Counted from the first letter of the stretch, positions 41,649-53,262 are shown. The stretch is 64,000 nt of DNA from Spiroplasma endosymbiont of Amphimallon solstitiale (GCF_964030965.1 NZ_OZ034999.1:992001-1056000), one strand, 5' to 3'. Numbers and translations: made by a program. Notes: a model not told the origin generated them from the sequence alone.

Positions 41649-41990
41649 ATGCATAATGAAAGCAAAATACAACATATTAATTCTATAAAAGAAGTTAAGC
41701 AACTTTTACAATCAAAAAAAATAACAGTAATTGATTTTTCAGCAGAATGATGTGGTCCTTGTAAAATGTTAGGACCAAGATTTGAAAATGTTGCTAATGA
41801 CGAAAAACACAAAAATATTAATTTTATTAAAGTTGATGTTGACAAAGCTAAAGAACTAGCAAAAGAGTATGAAATCCAATCAATTCCAACATTAATTTAT
41901 TTTAATAAAGAAGGAAAAGAAGTTAAAAAAACTTTTGGTTTAGTTTTTGAAAAAGATATGACTAATATTATCGAAGAAATAGGAAAATAA
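41649..41990 (+). CDS. trxA: Thioredoxin
   Basis: 113 residues. Cytoplasmic disulfide reductase. The active site FSAEWCGPCKMLGP is intact (WCGPC; Trp from TGA). FIKVDVDKAKELAKEYEIQS, then IPTLIYFNKEGK with the cis-proline, complete the thioredoxin fold. The start ATG at 41649 follows AAAAGGTAGTG. Its stop is 10 bases before the next gene, so the pair is probably co-transcribed. A shade longer than typical because of a 10-residue N-terminal extension. Confidence 0.93.
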
Positions 41991-42000
41991 GGTATTTATA

Positions 42001-42825
42001 ATGGCTATTAAATTAATTGTTCTTGATCTAGATGGAACTTTATTAAAAAGTAAATGAAAAATTCATCCTAAAAATCTAATTGCAATTCAAAAAGCATATC
42101 AAAAAAATATTAAAGTTATTATTGCAACAGGAAGAGCACCAATTTCAACCATTGATATTGCAAAAGCATGTTTAATGCATGAAAAAACCGGTCATATTAT
42201 TTGTTATAATGGTGGTAACATCCTTGATATTACTAATGATAATAGATTAGATATATTGTATGAAAAATCATTAACAAAAGAACAAATACAAACAATAGTT
42301 AAATTTGCTAATAAAAATAATTTAGCAATGTGAGGATATAGTACCGATAATAAAACAGGCTTAATTAATCGCAGATCACTAAAAGTTAAAATTATGGAAA
42401 ATTTTAATAACCTACCAACTAAACAAATTGATGAGAATACCGATGAGGGTATGTATAAAATTTTATTATTTTGTAAAAAGAAAAAACAAGTTAATCCAAT
42501 TTTAGAACAATTAAATACTATACAAGATTTAGAAATTGCTACTTCTTCTCATAGTGTTATCGAAATTAATCCAATTGGTGTTAATAAAGCTGCTGCTGTA
42601 CAATTTTTATGCAAAAAATGAAATATTACTCCTGACCAAGTACTAGCTTGTGGTGATGGTATGAATGATTATAAATTAATAAAGTGGGCTAAATATGGTA
42701 TTGCAATGCAAAATGCTCATCCTAATTTAAAAGAAATAGCATATGATGTTACTAGTAAAAATACTTGTGGTGGTGTTGCAAAAGCTATCGATAAATATGT
42801 ATTTCCTAAATCAGAGTTTGAATAA
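42001..42825 (+). CDS. HAD-superfamily (Cof-type) sugar/nucleotide phosphatase
   Basis: 274 residues. Motif I is LIVLDLDGTLL (nucleophile and acid/base Asp), motif II VIIATGR, and the conserved Lys is in NPIGVNKAAAVQFL. Motif III/IV is VLACGDGMNDYKLIKWAKYG, then GIAMQNAHPNLKEIA. The C2B cap between residues 85 and 190 places it in the Cof/YidA group, which dephosphorylates sugar phosphates, flavin mononucleotide or thiamine precursors; the exact substrate is unknown. Ends VFPKSEFE; a terminator follows. Confidence 0.88.
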
Positions 42826-42862
42826 ATAATTAAATATACTTTTATTAATACTTAGTCATATT

Positions 42863-42893
42863 AAAAATGCTAGCAATTTGTGTTAGCATTTTT
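42863..42893 (+). terminator. Hairpin terminator
   Basis: AAAAATGCTA / TAGCATTTTT stem around an A/T loop, followed by T-rich sequence, 38 bases after the HAD gene. Confidence 0.75.
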
Positions 42894-43020
42894 AATATTT
42901 TTTAGGTTTTCATCAATATTTATGTTATAAACCTTAAATTATACATATAAGGAAGAAAAAACCATAATTAATTCAAATACTATTTAATAATAATTTACAA
43001 AAAAATAATCATTTTTTTTG

Positions 43021-44170
43021 TAGATTAGACACACTTTTTGGACTAATAAAAGTTTTTATAACTTTATATTATTAGTTGAGGTGTAGTTTAAAATGAAATA
43101 TTTAATTAATAGTGCTGATTTTACTAAATTTGATTATAAATTTAACAAGTTTGTAGAAAAGTATAAAAATGATAAAAATATTAATAAAGTTAATATTTAT
43201 TATCGTAAATTTAGAAAATTTTGTTTTATTTTTAAAAATAAAAAATACTTGTAAAGAAATAATTTCTCAATTACATATGCCAAAGCAAACTTTTTATTAT
43301 TGAGCTAAACGTTTTTATGATATTTTCTACAGAAATAAACCTTTTGAAGAATTATTATTTAAATCAACAAAACCTAAAAATATTAAATATTTCTATAATT
43401 TGGAATTATCAGAAAAATTTATAAATTATTTTGTTCAGTATAAAGAAGAGTTTGGTATAGGTGATTTTCAATTTTGTTATTTAATAAGGCATATTGATGA
43501 TATTAGATTTAATTTTTACCAAAACCCTCGATTAAAACTATATATCGTTGATTAAAACGTTTTGGTTTTTATTCACAAAAAACTATTAAGAAAAAACATT
43601 TGAGATATGAGGTAAAAGAAACTGGATTATTGCAGACTGATATTAAAGTAGTATCAGATTATATAACAGGAAGTAAAAGATGATATATTATTGATTTTAT
43701 TGATGAAAAAACTCGAATTACTTATTGTTATCCATCTGAACAAGCACAAACCAGAGATATTGTAAATGCTACTAAAAATGCTTTAAATTTTTATGAAAAA
43801 TTGGGAATTAAAATTAAAAGGATTAGGACTGATAATGGTAGTCAATATACTAATACATCTTGCGGAAAACCACAAAGAAATCGTTGATTTACAAATTTTT
43901 GTAATAAAAAAGGTATAGTTCATGAAACTACACCGTTTAGATCACCACAGAGTAATGGTAAGATTGAAAGATTTCACAGAAATTGAAGTAATTTATTTGA
44001 AATAAAACCATATTTAAATAGTGATTTTAGTTTATTTCAAAAATTAGTGAATTCTTTTCAAGAATATTATAACAATTTTAAACCACATAAATCATTAGGA
44101 TTAATGACTCCTATGGATTATTTTGATAAACTTTTATTAGATGAAAAATAGTCCAAAATGTCTGTACTAC
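43021..44170 (+). mobile_element. IS3/IS481-like element, decayed
   Basis: Ends TAGATTAGACACACTTTTTG and, inverted, TAGTACAGACATTTTGGAC give imperfect terminal repeats. The flanks share a TTACAAA...ATAATCATTTTTTTT segment of about 20 bases on both sides. Confidence 0.65.
43093..44151 (+). pseudogene. Integrase-core (rve) transposase, frameshifted
   Basis: Begins MKYLINSADFTKFDYKF, but the frame closes after about 50 codons. The next frame reads CKEIISQLHMPKQTFYYWAK, a helix-turn-helix. The third reads TIYRWLKRFGFYSQKTI and then the catalytic core: LLQTDIKVVSDYITG (first Asp), KRIRTDNGSQYTN (second Asp) and SPQSNGKIERFHRNW (Glu), with YNNFKPHKSLGLMTPMDYF at the end, all typical of IS3/IS481-type integrase domains. 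At least two frame changes (near 43240 and 43545) make it inactive. There is only one copy in this window. Confidence 0.75.
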
Positions 44171-44231
44171 CTTACAAATAATCATTTTTTTAATAAACGC
44201 AAGTAAAATCTGCTGTTTTTAAGTTTATTGT

Positions 44232-44945
44232 TTACTCACTACCAGAAGCACGTAAATGTGAATTATTAGAACCTATTCATTGATAATAAATATTATTATC
44301 TCTTCAAAAACATAAATGTAAATACATTTCATCATTTGCAAAACCATTAGAATAACTACTATTTAGATAGAAATTTAGAGTATTGCTTATTAATTTTATA
44401 TGATTATTGGTTCCTCCTTGAACAGGAGTATCTTCAAAAACAGGAGTTTTATCAGTAATTTTACTAATATCAAATTTAATAGAAGTTGTTTTCGTTCCAT
44501 TAGAATCAGTAATAGTCATATAAGAACCATCAGTAAAACTAACATTAGAATATATTTTAGTAAAACTGTCTCAATCATTAATATAATTTCTTCAATTAAT
44601 TAAAGTATGAACATCACTTTGATCTTGAAAATCACTTTCTGTACCATTAAATGTATCATGTCAATAATAATTAGTATTAATTTTAAAACTAGAATTATTT
44701 CACTTATTATAATAAATTTCAATTAAATTATTATCTTTATCAAAAATATAGTTTAGCGAATAATTTTTGTTACTAACATTAAATGGTAAATTATAAATAA
44801 AATTATAAATATCTTTATTATCAATAATTAAATCAATAATTTTAGTTGCTAATTCATTATTAATTTGTTCTTTTAAACTACTTTGACTAATAAAATAATT
44901 AGCTAATTGTTGAGCAATCGTTTTATCAATTTTATTAGATATTGC
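44232..44945 (-). pseudogene. Secreted-protein paralogue, 5' end removed by an IS1595-like element
   Basis: 238 codons remain, ending YQWIGSNNSHLRASGSE. Similar along its length to the secreted protein at 18042-19349: TIAQQLANYFISQSSL against the paralogue's ISQQFINKSSL, FDKDNNLIEIYYNKWN against FDNDNNLVAIYYTKWN, and NNIYYQW shared. The N-terminal half with the signal peptide is missing because IS copy 4 abuts it, and is not found on the far side of the IS. Confidence 0.7.
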
Positions 44946-46086
44946 CTTTAATTTTGTAGAAAAGTAGTGGTATTAGTAAAATTAGCAAAAATATATTTTT
45001 ATATGGTATTTTTAACATTAAAGAGGTGATTTTAAATGAATAAAAATACAGTAAAAGAAATTTTAAATAATTTGTCTGATAAAGATTTTATTGAGATTTT
45101 TAGAGAAAATAAAACTAGAATTAAACAAATTGAGAAAAAAGAAAAATTTGAAGCAGTCGAACAAAAATTCAAAGAGAAAGGGATTCAATGTCCAGATTGT
45201 AGTTCTTTTTTGTGTACTAAATATGGTAGTAAAGATTATAAGCAAAGATATAAATGTAAAAGTTGTAATATTACTTTTCATGCTTTTAAAAATCATTATT
45301 TTTATTGAAGTCATTTATCTCATGATCAATGAGATTTATTGATACAAATAGCTACTTTAGGTCAATCTGCTTACATTATTTCTCAATTTATTAATACTAC
45401 AAATAAAACTGCCTGATTTAATCGTCAAAAATTTATGAAATCAACACAATTAGTAAAAACACAAAATCAATTTGTAAAATTAAAAGCTAGAATTGAAGTT
45501 GACAAAACTTTTATCAAAGAAATTCATAAAGGAAACTTTAAAGATCCAAATGATCCAAGAAAACAATGAATTGAAGAAAATGCTAAAGATTTAAATTGTT
45601 GTATTCAAATGGCAATTGATGAAAACCGAAATATCTATGCTCAAACAACAAATACTAAAAGATTAAATAAAAAATGAGTACAAGAAAACTTAACATCGAA
45701 ACTTATCGAAGAAAATTCAATTATAGTTTGTGATATGCAAGTATTATATGATACAGTAGCTAAACAAACTAAATCCACTATCCAGCAGTTTAAATCAAAA
45801 GAAAATAAAGAATTAAATTATAAAAAATTAAGTAATGTCAGTAAAATACAATCAAGTTTAAAAGAATTTATTACTCATTACCATGGCATTGGATTTACCA
45901 ATATTCAAAATTACCTCAATTTATGGAAATGAAAATATCAACACTACGGATTAACCCCTTATCAAAAATCCAATGTGTTATATTTCAGTTTGTAAAAAAA
46001 ATAAATCCCAAAATTTAATAAAATCAAATTTTAAGTCAAGTTGATGACTTTTTTTATTTTACCACTACTTTTCTACAAAATTAAAA
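44946..46086 (+). mobile_element. IS1595-like element, copy 4
   Basis: Full 1141 bp, but flanks GATATTGC (left) and AATTTTTC (right) do not match. It has probably recombined with another copy or deleted neighbouring DNA. Its right end reads CAAAATTAAAA, a mix of the two end types. Confidence 0.88.
45036..45995 (+). CDS. Zinc-ribbon DDE transposase, IS1595-like
   Basis: 319 residues, open throughout. Same zinc ribbon and C-terminal tail as the copy at 5889. One notable change: ARIEVDKTFIKEI instead of ARIEIDETFIKEI. The Asp is kept but the adjacent conserved Glu is Lys, which may weaken or abolish activity. Confidence 0.8.
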
Positions 46087-46178
46087 AATTTTTCTTATTT
46101 TTTTTAATAAAATCTCATTTAAAAATGTTTAAAAATTAACCTAATATTTGGAATTAAGTTAATAATAAAAAAATATAT

Positions 46179-46214
46179 TATAATTAAACTATACACAGAT
46201 AGAACTTTTGTTCT
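46179..46214 (+). promoter_or_regulatory. glp operon promoter -10 and inverted repeat
   Basis: TATAAT at 46179-46184, with a weak -35. AGAAC-TTTT-GTTCT (46201-46214) lies 17 bases beyond it, around or just after the expected transcription start and 29 bases before the glpO ATG. The repeat could be an operator. Confidence 0.45.
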
Positions 46215-46242
46215 TAATGATGTTTAGAGAGAGGTGAAAGTA

Positions 46243-47355
46243 ATGGAATTTGATTTTGATGTTATTACTATTGGTGCTGGTGTTATTGGTGCTGCTATTA
46301 GTGATGAATTATCAAAAAGAAAATTAAAAGTAGTTATTTTAGAAAAAAATTTAAGAATTGCCCAAGAAACATCAGAAGGAAATTCTGGAGTCATTCATGG
46401 TGGATTTGATCCAACACCAGGAAAACTAAATGCTAAATTAAATCTAGAAGGCAGAAAATTATATGAAAATGATTGATTTAAAAATTTAGATTTTCCATGA
46501 AAAAAAATTGATTCTTTAATACTTGCTTTTAGCAAAGAAGAAAACTCAGAAATACAAAAATTATATGCACGTGGTATTACTAATGGTCTTGCTAAAAAAG
46601 AATTATCAATATTAACAAGAGAAGAAGTAATTTCATTAGAACCTAATGTTAACCCAAAAGTTACTAGTGCACTACTTTGTTCTGCTTCATATGCTGTTGA
46701 TCCAGTATTATTAACACAATCTTTAATTAATCGCATGATTAAAAATAAAGGACAACTAAAAGTTGATCATCAAGTAATTAAAATTGAAACATTAAATTCA
46801 GGTTTTCGAGTTACTTGTTTAAATAATCAAAAAAAAGTAACTTTTACTTCAAAATATATTATTAATGCTGCTGGTCATTATGCTGATGATATTGCAAAGT
46901 TAATAAATTGTCAAGATTTCACTTTAAAAACTAGAAGAGGACAGTATTGTATTCTTGAAAAAACCGAAAATCATATTATAAATAATCACATTCTATTTAT
47001 GATACCTACTATTCATGGTAAAGGAGTAATAGTTGCTCCAATGCTTGATGGTCATATCTTGGTGGGTCCTACTTCTCATGAAAATGTACCGAAAAGTGAT
47101 ACTAGATTAATTACAATTGAAGATATTGAACTTATTAATAAAATTGGTTTAAAAATTATTCCAACTTTAAATATTAATAAAACTTGTAAAGTAATTAGTG
47201 GTTCACGAGCAATTTGTGTTGAAACTGATGATTTTTTCATAAAATTTGCTAGTAATAATCCTAACTTTATTAATGTTGCTGGTATTAAATCACCAGGTCT
47301 AAGTTCAGCACCAGCAATTGCTTTACTAGTAGCAAATATGATAAAAAATATTTAA
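46243..47355 (+). CDS. glpO: Glycerol-3-phosphate oxidase (FAD-dependent)
   Basis: 370 residues. Oxidises glycerol-3-phosphate to dihydroxyacetone phosphate with O2, giving hydrogen peroxide. The Rossmann dinucleotide motif ITIGAGVIGAAISDEL near residue 6 and the second strand VVILEKN are followed by NSGVIHGGF, the DAO-family FAD/substrate loop. YIINAAGHYADDIA and GIKSPGLSSAPAIALLVA form the C-terminal FAD motif. ATG at 46243 fits GAGAGGTGA 5 bases before it; a GTG three codons up overlaps that site and is less likely. At 370 residues it is the short form found in Mollicutes rather than the longer GlpD. First gene of glpO-glpF-glpK. Confidence 0.88.
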
Positions 47356-47373
47356 TTTAAGGAGGAAAATATT

Positions 47374-48147
47374 ATGCCAGAAGTCTCACAAGTAATTATT
47401 GGTGAACTATTTGGCACATTTATCCTAATTTTACTAGGAAATTGTGTTGTTGCCAACGTTTTATTAAAAAAAACAAAGGGAGAAAATAGCGGTTGGCTTG
47501 TTATTTGTACTGGATGAGGATTTGCTGTTGCTATTGCTGCAATGTTAAGTGGAATTTCAGGAGCACATTTAAATCCAGCTGTTACTATTGGATTATGAGT
47601 TGCTAATAAAAAAACAGCTTTTATTGGGGAAAACTTCCTTTATATTCCATTTTATATTTTATTTCAATTTTTAGGTGCAATGTTAGGACAATTAGTTGTT
47701 TACTTAGCATATTTTAAACAATATAACATTACTGAAGATAATAATAAAATTTTAGCAACTTTTGCAACAGCTCCAGCCGAACGTAGTTATATTTGAAATA
47801 CTATAACAGAAATTATTGGAACATTTATGCTAGTTATGATTGTTTGTGCTACTATTGGTATTAAAAATTTAGTTATTAATTCACAAATATTTAATAGTGG
47901 TTCTGAGTTTATTACTGGACCTGCGACTGTTGGTATTGGTGTTATGGTTATTGGACTTGCTATTGGTGGACCAACAGGTTTTGCTATTAATCCAGCTCGA
48001 GATTTAGGACCAAGAATTATTCATGCTATTTTACCAATAGCAAATAAAGGAAGTTCTGATTGAAAATATGCTCCAGTTCCTGTTATTGGACCAATTTTAG
48101 GAGCAATTATTGCTGGTGGTTTAATTCAAGTAATTGAAATACTTTAA
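47374..48147 (+). CDS. glpF: Glycerol facilitator (aquaglyceroporin)
   Basis: 257 residues, six membrane helices plus two half-helices. The first NPA loop is GAHLNPAVTIG; the second is FAINPARDLGPR, whose Asp after Arg marks glycerol channels rather than water channels. Lets glycerol diffuse into the cell. 18 bp after glpO with RBS AAGGAGGAAAATATT; 25 bp before glpK. Several Trp are TGA. Confidence 0.95.
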
Positions 48148-48172
48148 TAAAAGTACAGAAAGGATAAATAAT

Positions 48173-49741
48173 ATGTCAGAAGAAAAAAAATATATTATGG
48201 CATTAGATGAAGGTACATCTAGTTGTCGTACTTTAATTATTGATAAAGAAGGAAAAATTACTGGTATCCATCAAATTGATATACCTCAGCACTACCCCCC
48301 TCAATCAGGTTGAGTTGAACATGATGCACTTGGAATTTGAAATAATCAATTAACAACAATGCAACAAGCTTTAAATAAAAGTAATATTAAATCTAATCAA
48401 ATTGAAGCAATTGGTATTACTAATCAACGTGAAACAACAGTAGTATGAAATCGTGATACAGGTTTACCAATTTATAACGCTATTGTTTGACAAGATCGCA
48501 GAACAGCAGATTACTGTGAAGAATTAACAAAAAAAGGATGAAAAGAAAAAATTCATAAAAAAACCGGCTTACTAATTGATTCTTATTTTTCTGCTACTAA
48601 AATAAAATGAATTTTAGATAATGTTAAAAATGCACGTGAATTAGCAAAAAAAGGAAAACTAGCTTTTGGTACTATTGATAGTTGATTAATTTATAAAATG
48701 ACAAATGGTATTGAAAATAATGTTGAAAAAACTAAACATGTTATTGACATTACAAATGCTTCACGAACAATGTTATTCAACATTAATACTAAAAAATGAG
48801 ATGAAGAATTACTAGAATTATTTGATATTCCTAAAAATATGTTACCAGAAGTAGTTCCCAGTTCAGGTAAAATTGGAACTACTTATAAAGGAATGTTATT
48901 CCAAAATGATGAGCAAGAAATTCCTATTACTGCTGCAATTGGTGATCAACAAGCTGCATTATTTGGTCAATTATGTTTAACACCTGGTGAAATCAAAAAT
49001 ACTTATGGTACTGGTTGTTTTATTTTAATGAACATTGGAAATACTCCTCTTTTTTCAAAACAAGGTTTACTAACGACTATTGCTTATCAAATATCAGGCG
49101 AAGAACCAGTTTTTGCTTTAGAAGGTTCAGTTTTTATTGCAGGAGCTGCTGTTCAATTTTTACGTGATCAATTACGAATGTTATATCGTTCCGATGAAAG
49201 TCTATGATATTCACAAATTGTTGATCCTAAAGAAGAACAACGTATTTATATAGTACCTGCTTTTGTTGGTTTGGGTGCCCCTTATTGAGATTCAACAGCA
49301 CGTGGCGCTATATTTGGTTTAGAACGTGGTACGAAACGTGAACATATTGTTAAAGGTACCATTGAATCATTAGCTTATCAATCACAAGATGTTATTCTGG
49401 CAATGCAAGCAGATGTTAAATTAAATAAAGATTTAAAAGATTTAAAAATTAAGATTAAAGTTGATGGTGGAGCAAGTAATAATTCATATATTATGCAATT
49501 TCAAAGTGACATTAGTCGTACTAATTTAATTAAACCTAAAAATACTGAGACTACAGCAATGGGTACTGCTTACTTAGCAGGACTTGCAATTGGATTTTGA
49601 AATATTAATGATATTAAAAAAATAAATAAAATTGAAAAAGAATATAAACCAATTATGACAGAAAAAAAAGCAGAAACTTTTTATAAGGGTTGACAAGAAG
49701 CAGTTAAAAGAACACGTGGTTGAACTACTTCTATTAAATAA
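48173..49741 (+). CDS. glpK: Glycerol kinase
   Basis: 522 residues. Phosphorylates glycerol with ATP to glycerol-3-phosphate, the substrate of GlpO. FGGY-family motifs: [17 protein letters not shown] (ATP loop), [40 protein letters not shown] (substrate loop), [13 protein letters not shown] (catalytic Asp), [24 protein letters not shown] and [14 protein letters not shown]. All expected catalytic residues present; the loop reads SSC-R where most have TSSR. About 20 residues longer than typical. Last gene of the operon; an IS256 fragment begins 26 bp later. Confidence 0.96.
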
Positions 49742-49786
49742 AAATAACTGAATTGACAGTATAAAATGAGGCTTTTTAGAAATCTG

Positions 49787-49949
49787 TTTTAATTATGTAG
49801 AAAAGTATGGATGACCAAAAATTATTCATCAATTTACACTTAAAATATTATTTTTAATTAAAAATTTGTTAAAATTAACATTATTTAGTGTAAAAATTCT
49901 CTAAAAATAACACTTTATCATGTATCATTACTTTTCTACAAAATTAAAG
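49787..49949 (+). mobile_element. 163-bp MITE, copy Q
   Basis: Perfect 8-bp duplication GAAATCTG at 49779-49786 and 49950-49957, within the terminal repeat of IS256 copy 2. One substitution inside (AAATTAACA). MITE B abuts the same site in IS256 copy 1. Confidence 0.92.
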
Positions 49950-49979
49950 GAAATCTGTGTATCTTTGTTTTACAAAGTA

Positions 49980-50399
49980 CTAGTTCAGATTAATTCTGTC
50001 TTCAAATTTTATCATAAAATGAGCAATTGCTGTATTTCAATTTTGAATAGGCAATGTTCATTTTTTTGTTATATTTTCAATTGCTAAATAAAATATTTTA
50101 AAAACTGACATATCATTAGGAAAAGCTTTTTTGTTTCTAATAACTTTTCGTAATTGACTATTAACAGATTCAATAGCATTTGTTGTATAAATTACTCTTT
50201 TGATTTCTGCAGGATAACTAATAAAAATCATCAAATTTTCTCAATTTTTATATCAAGATTTAGCAATTTGGGGATATTGTTTATTTCATTTACTTTCAAA
50301 TGATTCTAAAGCTTGCATTGCTTGTTCTTCACTACATGCACTATAAATTGGTTTTAAATCTGTAACTAGAGTTTTTCGATGTTTGTATGAAACATATTT
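49980..50399 (-). pseudogene. IS256 transposase, C-terminal fragment
   Basis: 140 codons matching the C-terminus of the intact transposase, from [15 protein letters not shown] to the stop, including the [13 protein letters not shown] catalytic-Glu motif. The rest, with both Asp residues, is missing. Confidence 0.9.
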
Positions 50400-50619
50400 G
50401 GGACGGTAACAAAAACGGAGGATATAATTACTTTTTAAACATTTCTTTAAAATTATAGACAAGAAATAATTGTAATTATATGCAATTGTAAGTAAATATT
50501 ACTACTAAATTAAATTAATTTCAATTAAAATACAAATATTAAAAAATCAATAAGAAAATTTAATATAAATACACAACAAAAATTCTTATTAACTTTTAAT
50601 TAATAAGTTTTTAATATTT
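50400..50619. other. Unassigned 220 bp between IS256 and IS30 pieces
   Basis: Begins GGGACGGTAAC directly at the IS256 break. No open frame of note. A weak hairpin CTTATTAA / TTAATAAG with a T-run lies at its end (about 50586-50613). May be host DNA left between rearranged elements. Confidence 0.35.
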
Positions 50620-51400
50620 CCTGAATTGTAAATATAAATGGGACAGTTTTTTAAAATAATTGTATTAAATCTATTGGTCTTTTATAAGATAGTGATTTTC
50701 TGGGTGTAGAATTAATTTGAAATGCTATAGTATTTAAATCTTTTTGTTTATATGAAGATAGATCTGTAGATTTTGGTAAATATCTTCTTAAAATACCATT
50801 ATTATTTTCATTTAAACCTCTTTGACAAGGTTTACCAGGATCTGCAAAATAAATCTTAACATTACAATTTTTTTCGATTAATTTTCATTTACTAAATTCT
50901 TTACCACGATCAAAAGTAATAGTTTTAACTGTTCCTTTTTGTAACTTTGAAATAAATTTTATTATACTTTTTGTAATATTTTCTGATTTATTATTTTTAG
51001 TTGCTAAAGGAATTGTGGTTTTTGATCATATATCAGCTAAAGTAATAATAGAACTTTTATGATCTTTACCAATGATAGTATCACCCTCTAAATGACCAAA
51101 TTCTTCTATATTTTTAATATTAGGAATGATTAAATTTCTTTCATGAATAGACTTACAATTATTAATTCTGCCCCTAGTTTCTTTTTGTTTGTGAGGTTTA
51201 TTTTTTCCTTTTCTCAATAAGTTATTTTCATCAAAACCCATTCGATTTGTTTTAAACATGTTATATAAAGTTTTTGTTGAAATACTTTTTATTTTATTTT
51301 CCTTTAAAAAATTAGCAATTATATCAAGAGCATAATTTTTAGTAATTAACAAATGATTAATAGTATTAATTTCTATTAAAGTTAAAATTATTAATTTTCT

Positions 51401-52774
51401 GGCAATGTTTAGTAATCTGTGTAACTTACAAAAATAACTATGTTTAATTAATTCTAGTAAATATAATTAAATGACTAGAAAGAGTGAGTTACAGATGGCT
51501 AAAAAACAAAATATTAATAATAATGATCCAATATCAAAAGCAGTAGATTTATTATTAGAAAATACTGAAGATTTAACAACAGTTTTTAAAGAAGGGGGTT
51601 TATATAAAGAATTAACAAAACGTTTAGTTGAAAAAATGTTGAATTCTGAAATGCAAAATTATTTAGGATATGAAAAAAATCAACATAGTAATACTGAAAA
51701 TGCTCGTAATGGTACAAGTTCAAAAAAATTAATAACTCAACAAGGTAAAATTGAGATTGATGTACCAAGAGATCGCAATAGTGATTTTACTCCTGTAATA
51801 GTTGCAAAAAGACAGCGAAGATTTGATGGTTTTGATCAACAAGTGCTTTCACTATATGCAAAAGGTATGACTCTATCTGACATTAGAATGCAGTTACAAG
51901 AGTTATATCATGGTGCTGATATTAGTGAAAGTGTTATTAGTCAAATTACTGATGATGTTATTGATGATGTCAAAACATGACAAAATCGACCATTAGAAAG
52001 CGTTTATCCGATTGTTTATTTTGATTGTATAGTAGTTAAAGTTCGACAAGATAAACGGATTATTAATAAATCAGTTTATATAGCATTAGGAGTTGATTTA
52101 GAAGGTAAAAAAGATGTTTTAGGCTTATGAATTAGTGAAAATGAAGGTGCTAAATTTTGATTAGCTAATTTCACAGAAATGAAAAATCGAGGCTTAAATG
52201 ATATTTTGATTGCTTGTAGTGATAATTTAACAGGCATGTCAGAAGCAATACAAGCAGTTTATCCTAAAACAGAACATCAATTATGCATTGTTCATCAAAT
52301 TCGAAATAGTTTAAAATATGTTTCATACAAACATCGAAAAACTCTAGTTACAGATTTAAAACCAATTTATAGTGCATGTAGTGAAGAACAAGCAATGCAA
52401 GCTTTAGAATCATTTGAAAGTAAATGAAATAAACAATATCCCCAAATTGCTAAATCTTGATATAAAAATTGAGAAAATTTGATGATTTTTATTAGTTATC
52501 CTGCAGAAATCAAAAGAGTAATTTATACAACAAATGCTATTGAATCTGTTAATAGTCAATTACGAAAAGTTATTAGAAACAAAAAAGCTTTTCCTAATGA
52601 TATGTCAGTTTTTAAAATATTTTATTTAGCAATTGAAAATATAACAAAAAAATGAACATTGCCTATTCAAAATTGAAATACAGCAATTGCTCATTTTATG
52701 ATAAAATTTGAAGACAGAATTAATCTGAACTAGTACTTTGTAAAACAAAGATACACAGATTTCTAAAAAGCCTC
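51401..52774 (+). mobile_element. IS256-family element, copy 3 (complete, 1374 bp)
   Basis: Termini GGCAATGTTTAGTAATCTGT and the inverse of GAGGCTTTTTAGAAATCTGT. Flanked by AATTTTCT at 51393-51400 and 52775-52782, the 8-bp duplication typical of IS256. This copy defines the ends for all others here. Confidence 0.95.
51471..52733 (+). CDS. IS256-family (mutator-type) transposase
   Basis: 420 residues, intact. Same motifs as the copy at 2191: [33 protein letters not shown] and [13 protein letters not shown]. Complete ends and a clean duplication make this copy the best candidate for an active IS256. Start ATG 51471; a second in-frame ATG (MAKKQN) follows seven codons later. Confidence 0.93.
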
Positions 52775-53062
52775 AATTTTCTACCTGCATTTTGTTTATT
52801 TTTTTGAATTTTATTCAATATTTCTAATGGTAATAAGTTTTGATTTAATAATCTACAAACTCTATGTACAGTTGATTTACTATAATCAATGGCTTTTGCT
52901 ATTTTACGAATCGAAAATCCATAACTTTTATATTCTTTTATTGCTATTATTGATTCAATAGTCAGATACTTGTACATTGTGCTAATTCCTTTCTTTTCTT
53001 AATTATAGAATTAACACAATTTAATTTTTATATAAGTGTCCTTTTTAATTTTACAATTCAGG

Positions 53063-53262
53063 TATCCTAAATAATTTTGCATTTCAGAATTCAACATTTT
53101 TTCAACTAAACGTTTTGTTAATTCTTTATATAAACCCCCTTCTTTAAAAACTGTTGTTAAATCTTCAGTATTTTCTAATAATAAATCTACTGCTTTTGAT
53201 ATTGGATCATTATTATTAATATTTTGTTTTTTAGCCATCTGTAACTCACTCTTTCTAGTCAT
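53063..53262 (-). pseudogene. IS256 transposase, N-terminal fragment
   Basis: 67 codons identical to the start of the intact protein ([18 protein letters not shown] to MQNYLGY), then cut by IS30 copy 4, which adds a few foreign codons. Confidence 0.9.

Larger units (their letters stand above)
49768..50399 (-). mobile_element. IS256-family element, copy 2 (3' fragment with nested MITE Q)
   Basis: Starts with a complete terminus GAGGCTTTTTAG and runs to 50399, where it is cut off inside the transposase gene; non-IS sequence follows. Confidence 0.9.
50651..52977 (-). pseudogene. IS30 transposase interrupted by IS256
   Basis: The N-terminal 66 codons (52977 down to 52783) contain the helix-turn-helix. 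The DDE part lies at 51392 down to 50651. IS256 copy 3 separates them at the codons for AGRKL-II. Each part is otherwise unchanged. Confidence 0.9.
50620..53062 (-). mobile_element. IS30-family element, copy 4, interrupted by IS256 copy 3
   Basis: Both IS30 ends are present (CCTGAATTG at 50620, CAATTCAGG to 53062). IS256 copy 3 sits inside with an 8-bp duplication AATTTTCT. The right end of this IS30 is itself inserted in IS256 copy 4. Confidence 0.92.

Noticed and set aside
46395-46736. 113-codon minus-strand ORF within glpO
   Set aside because: Antisense to the clear FAD-binding and central domain of GlpO.
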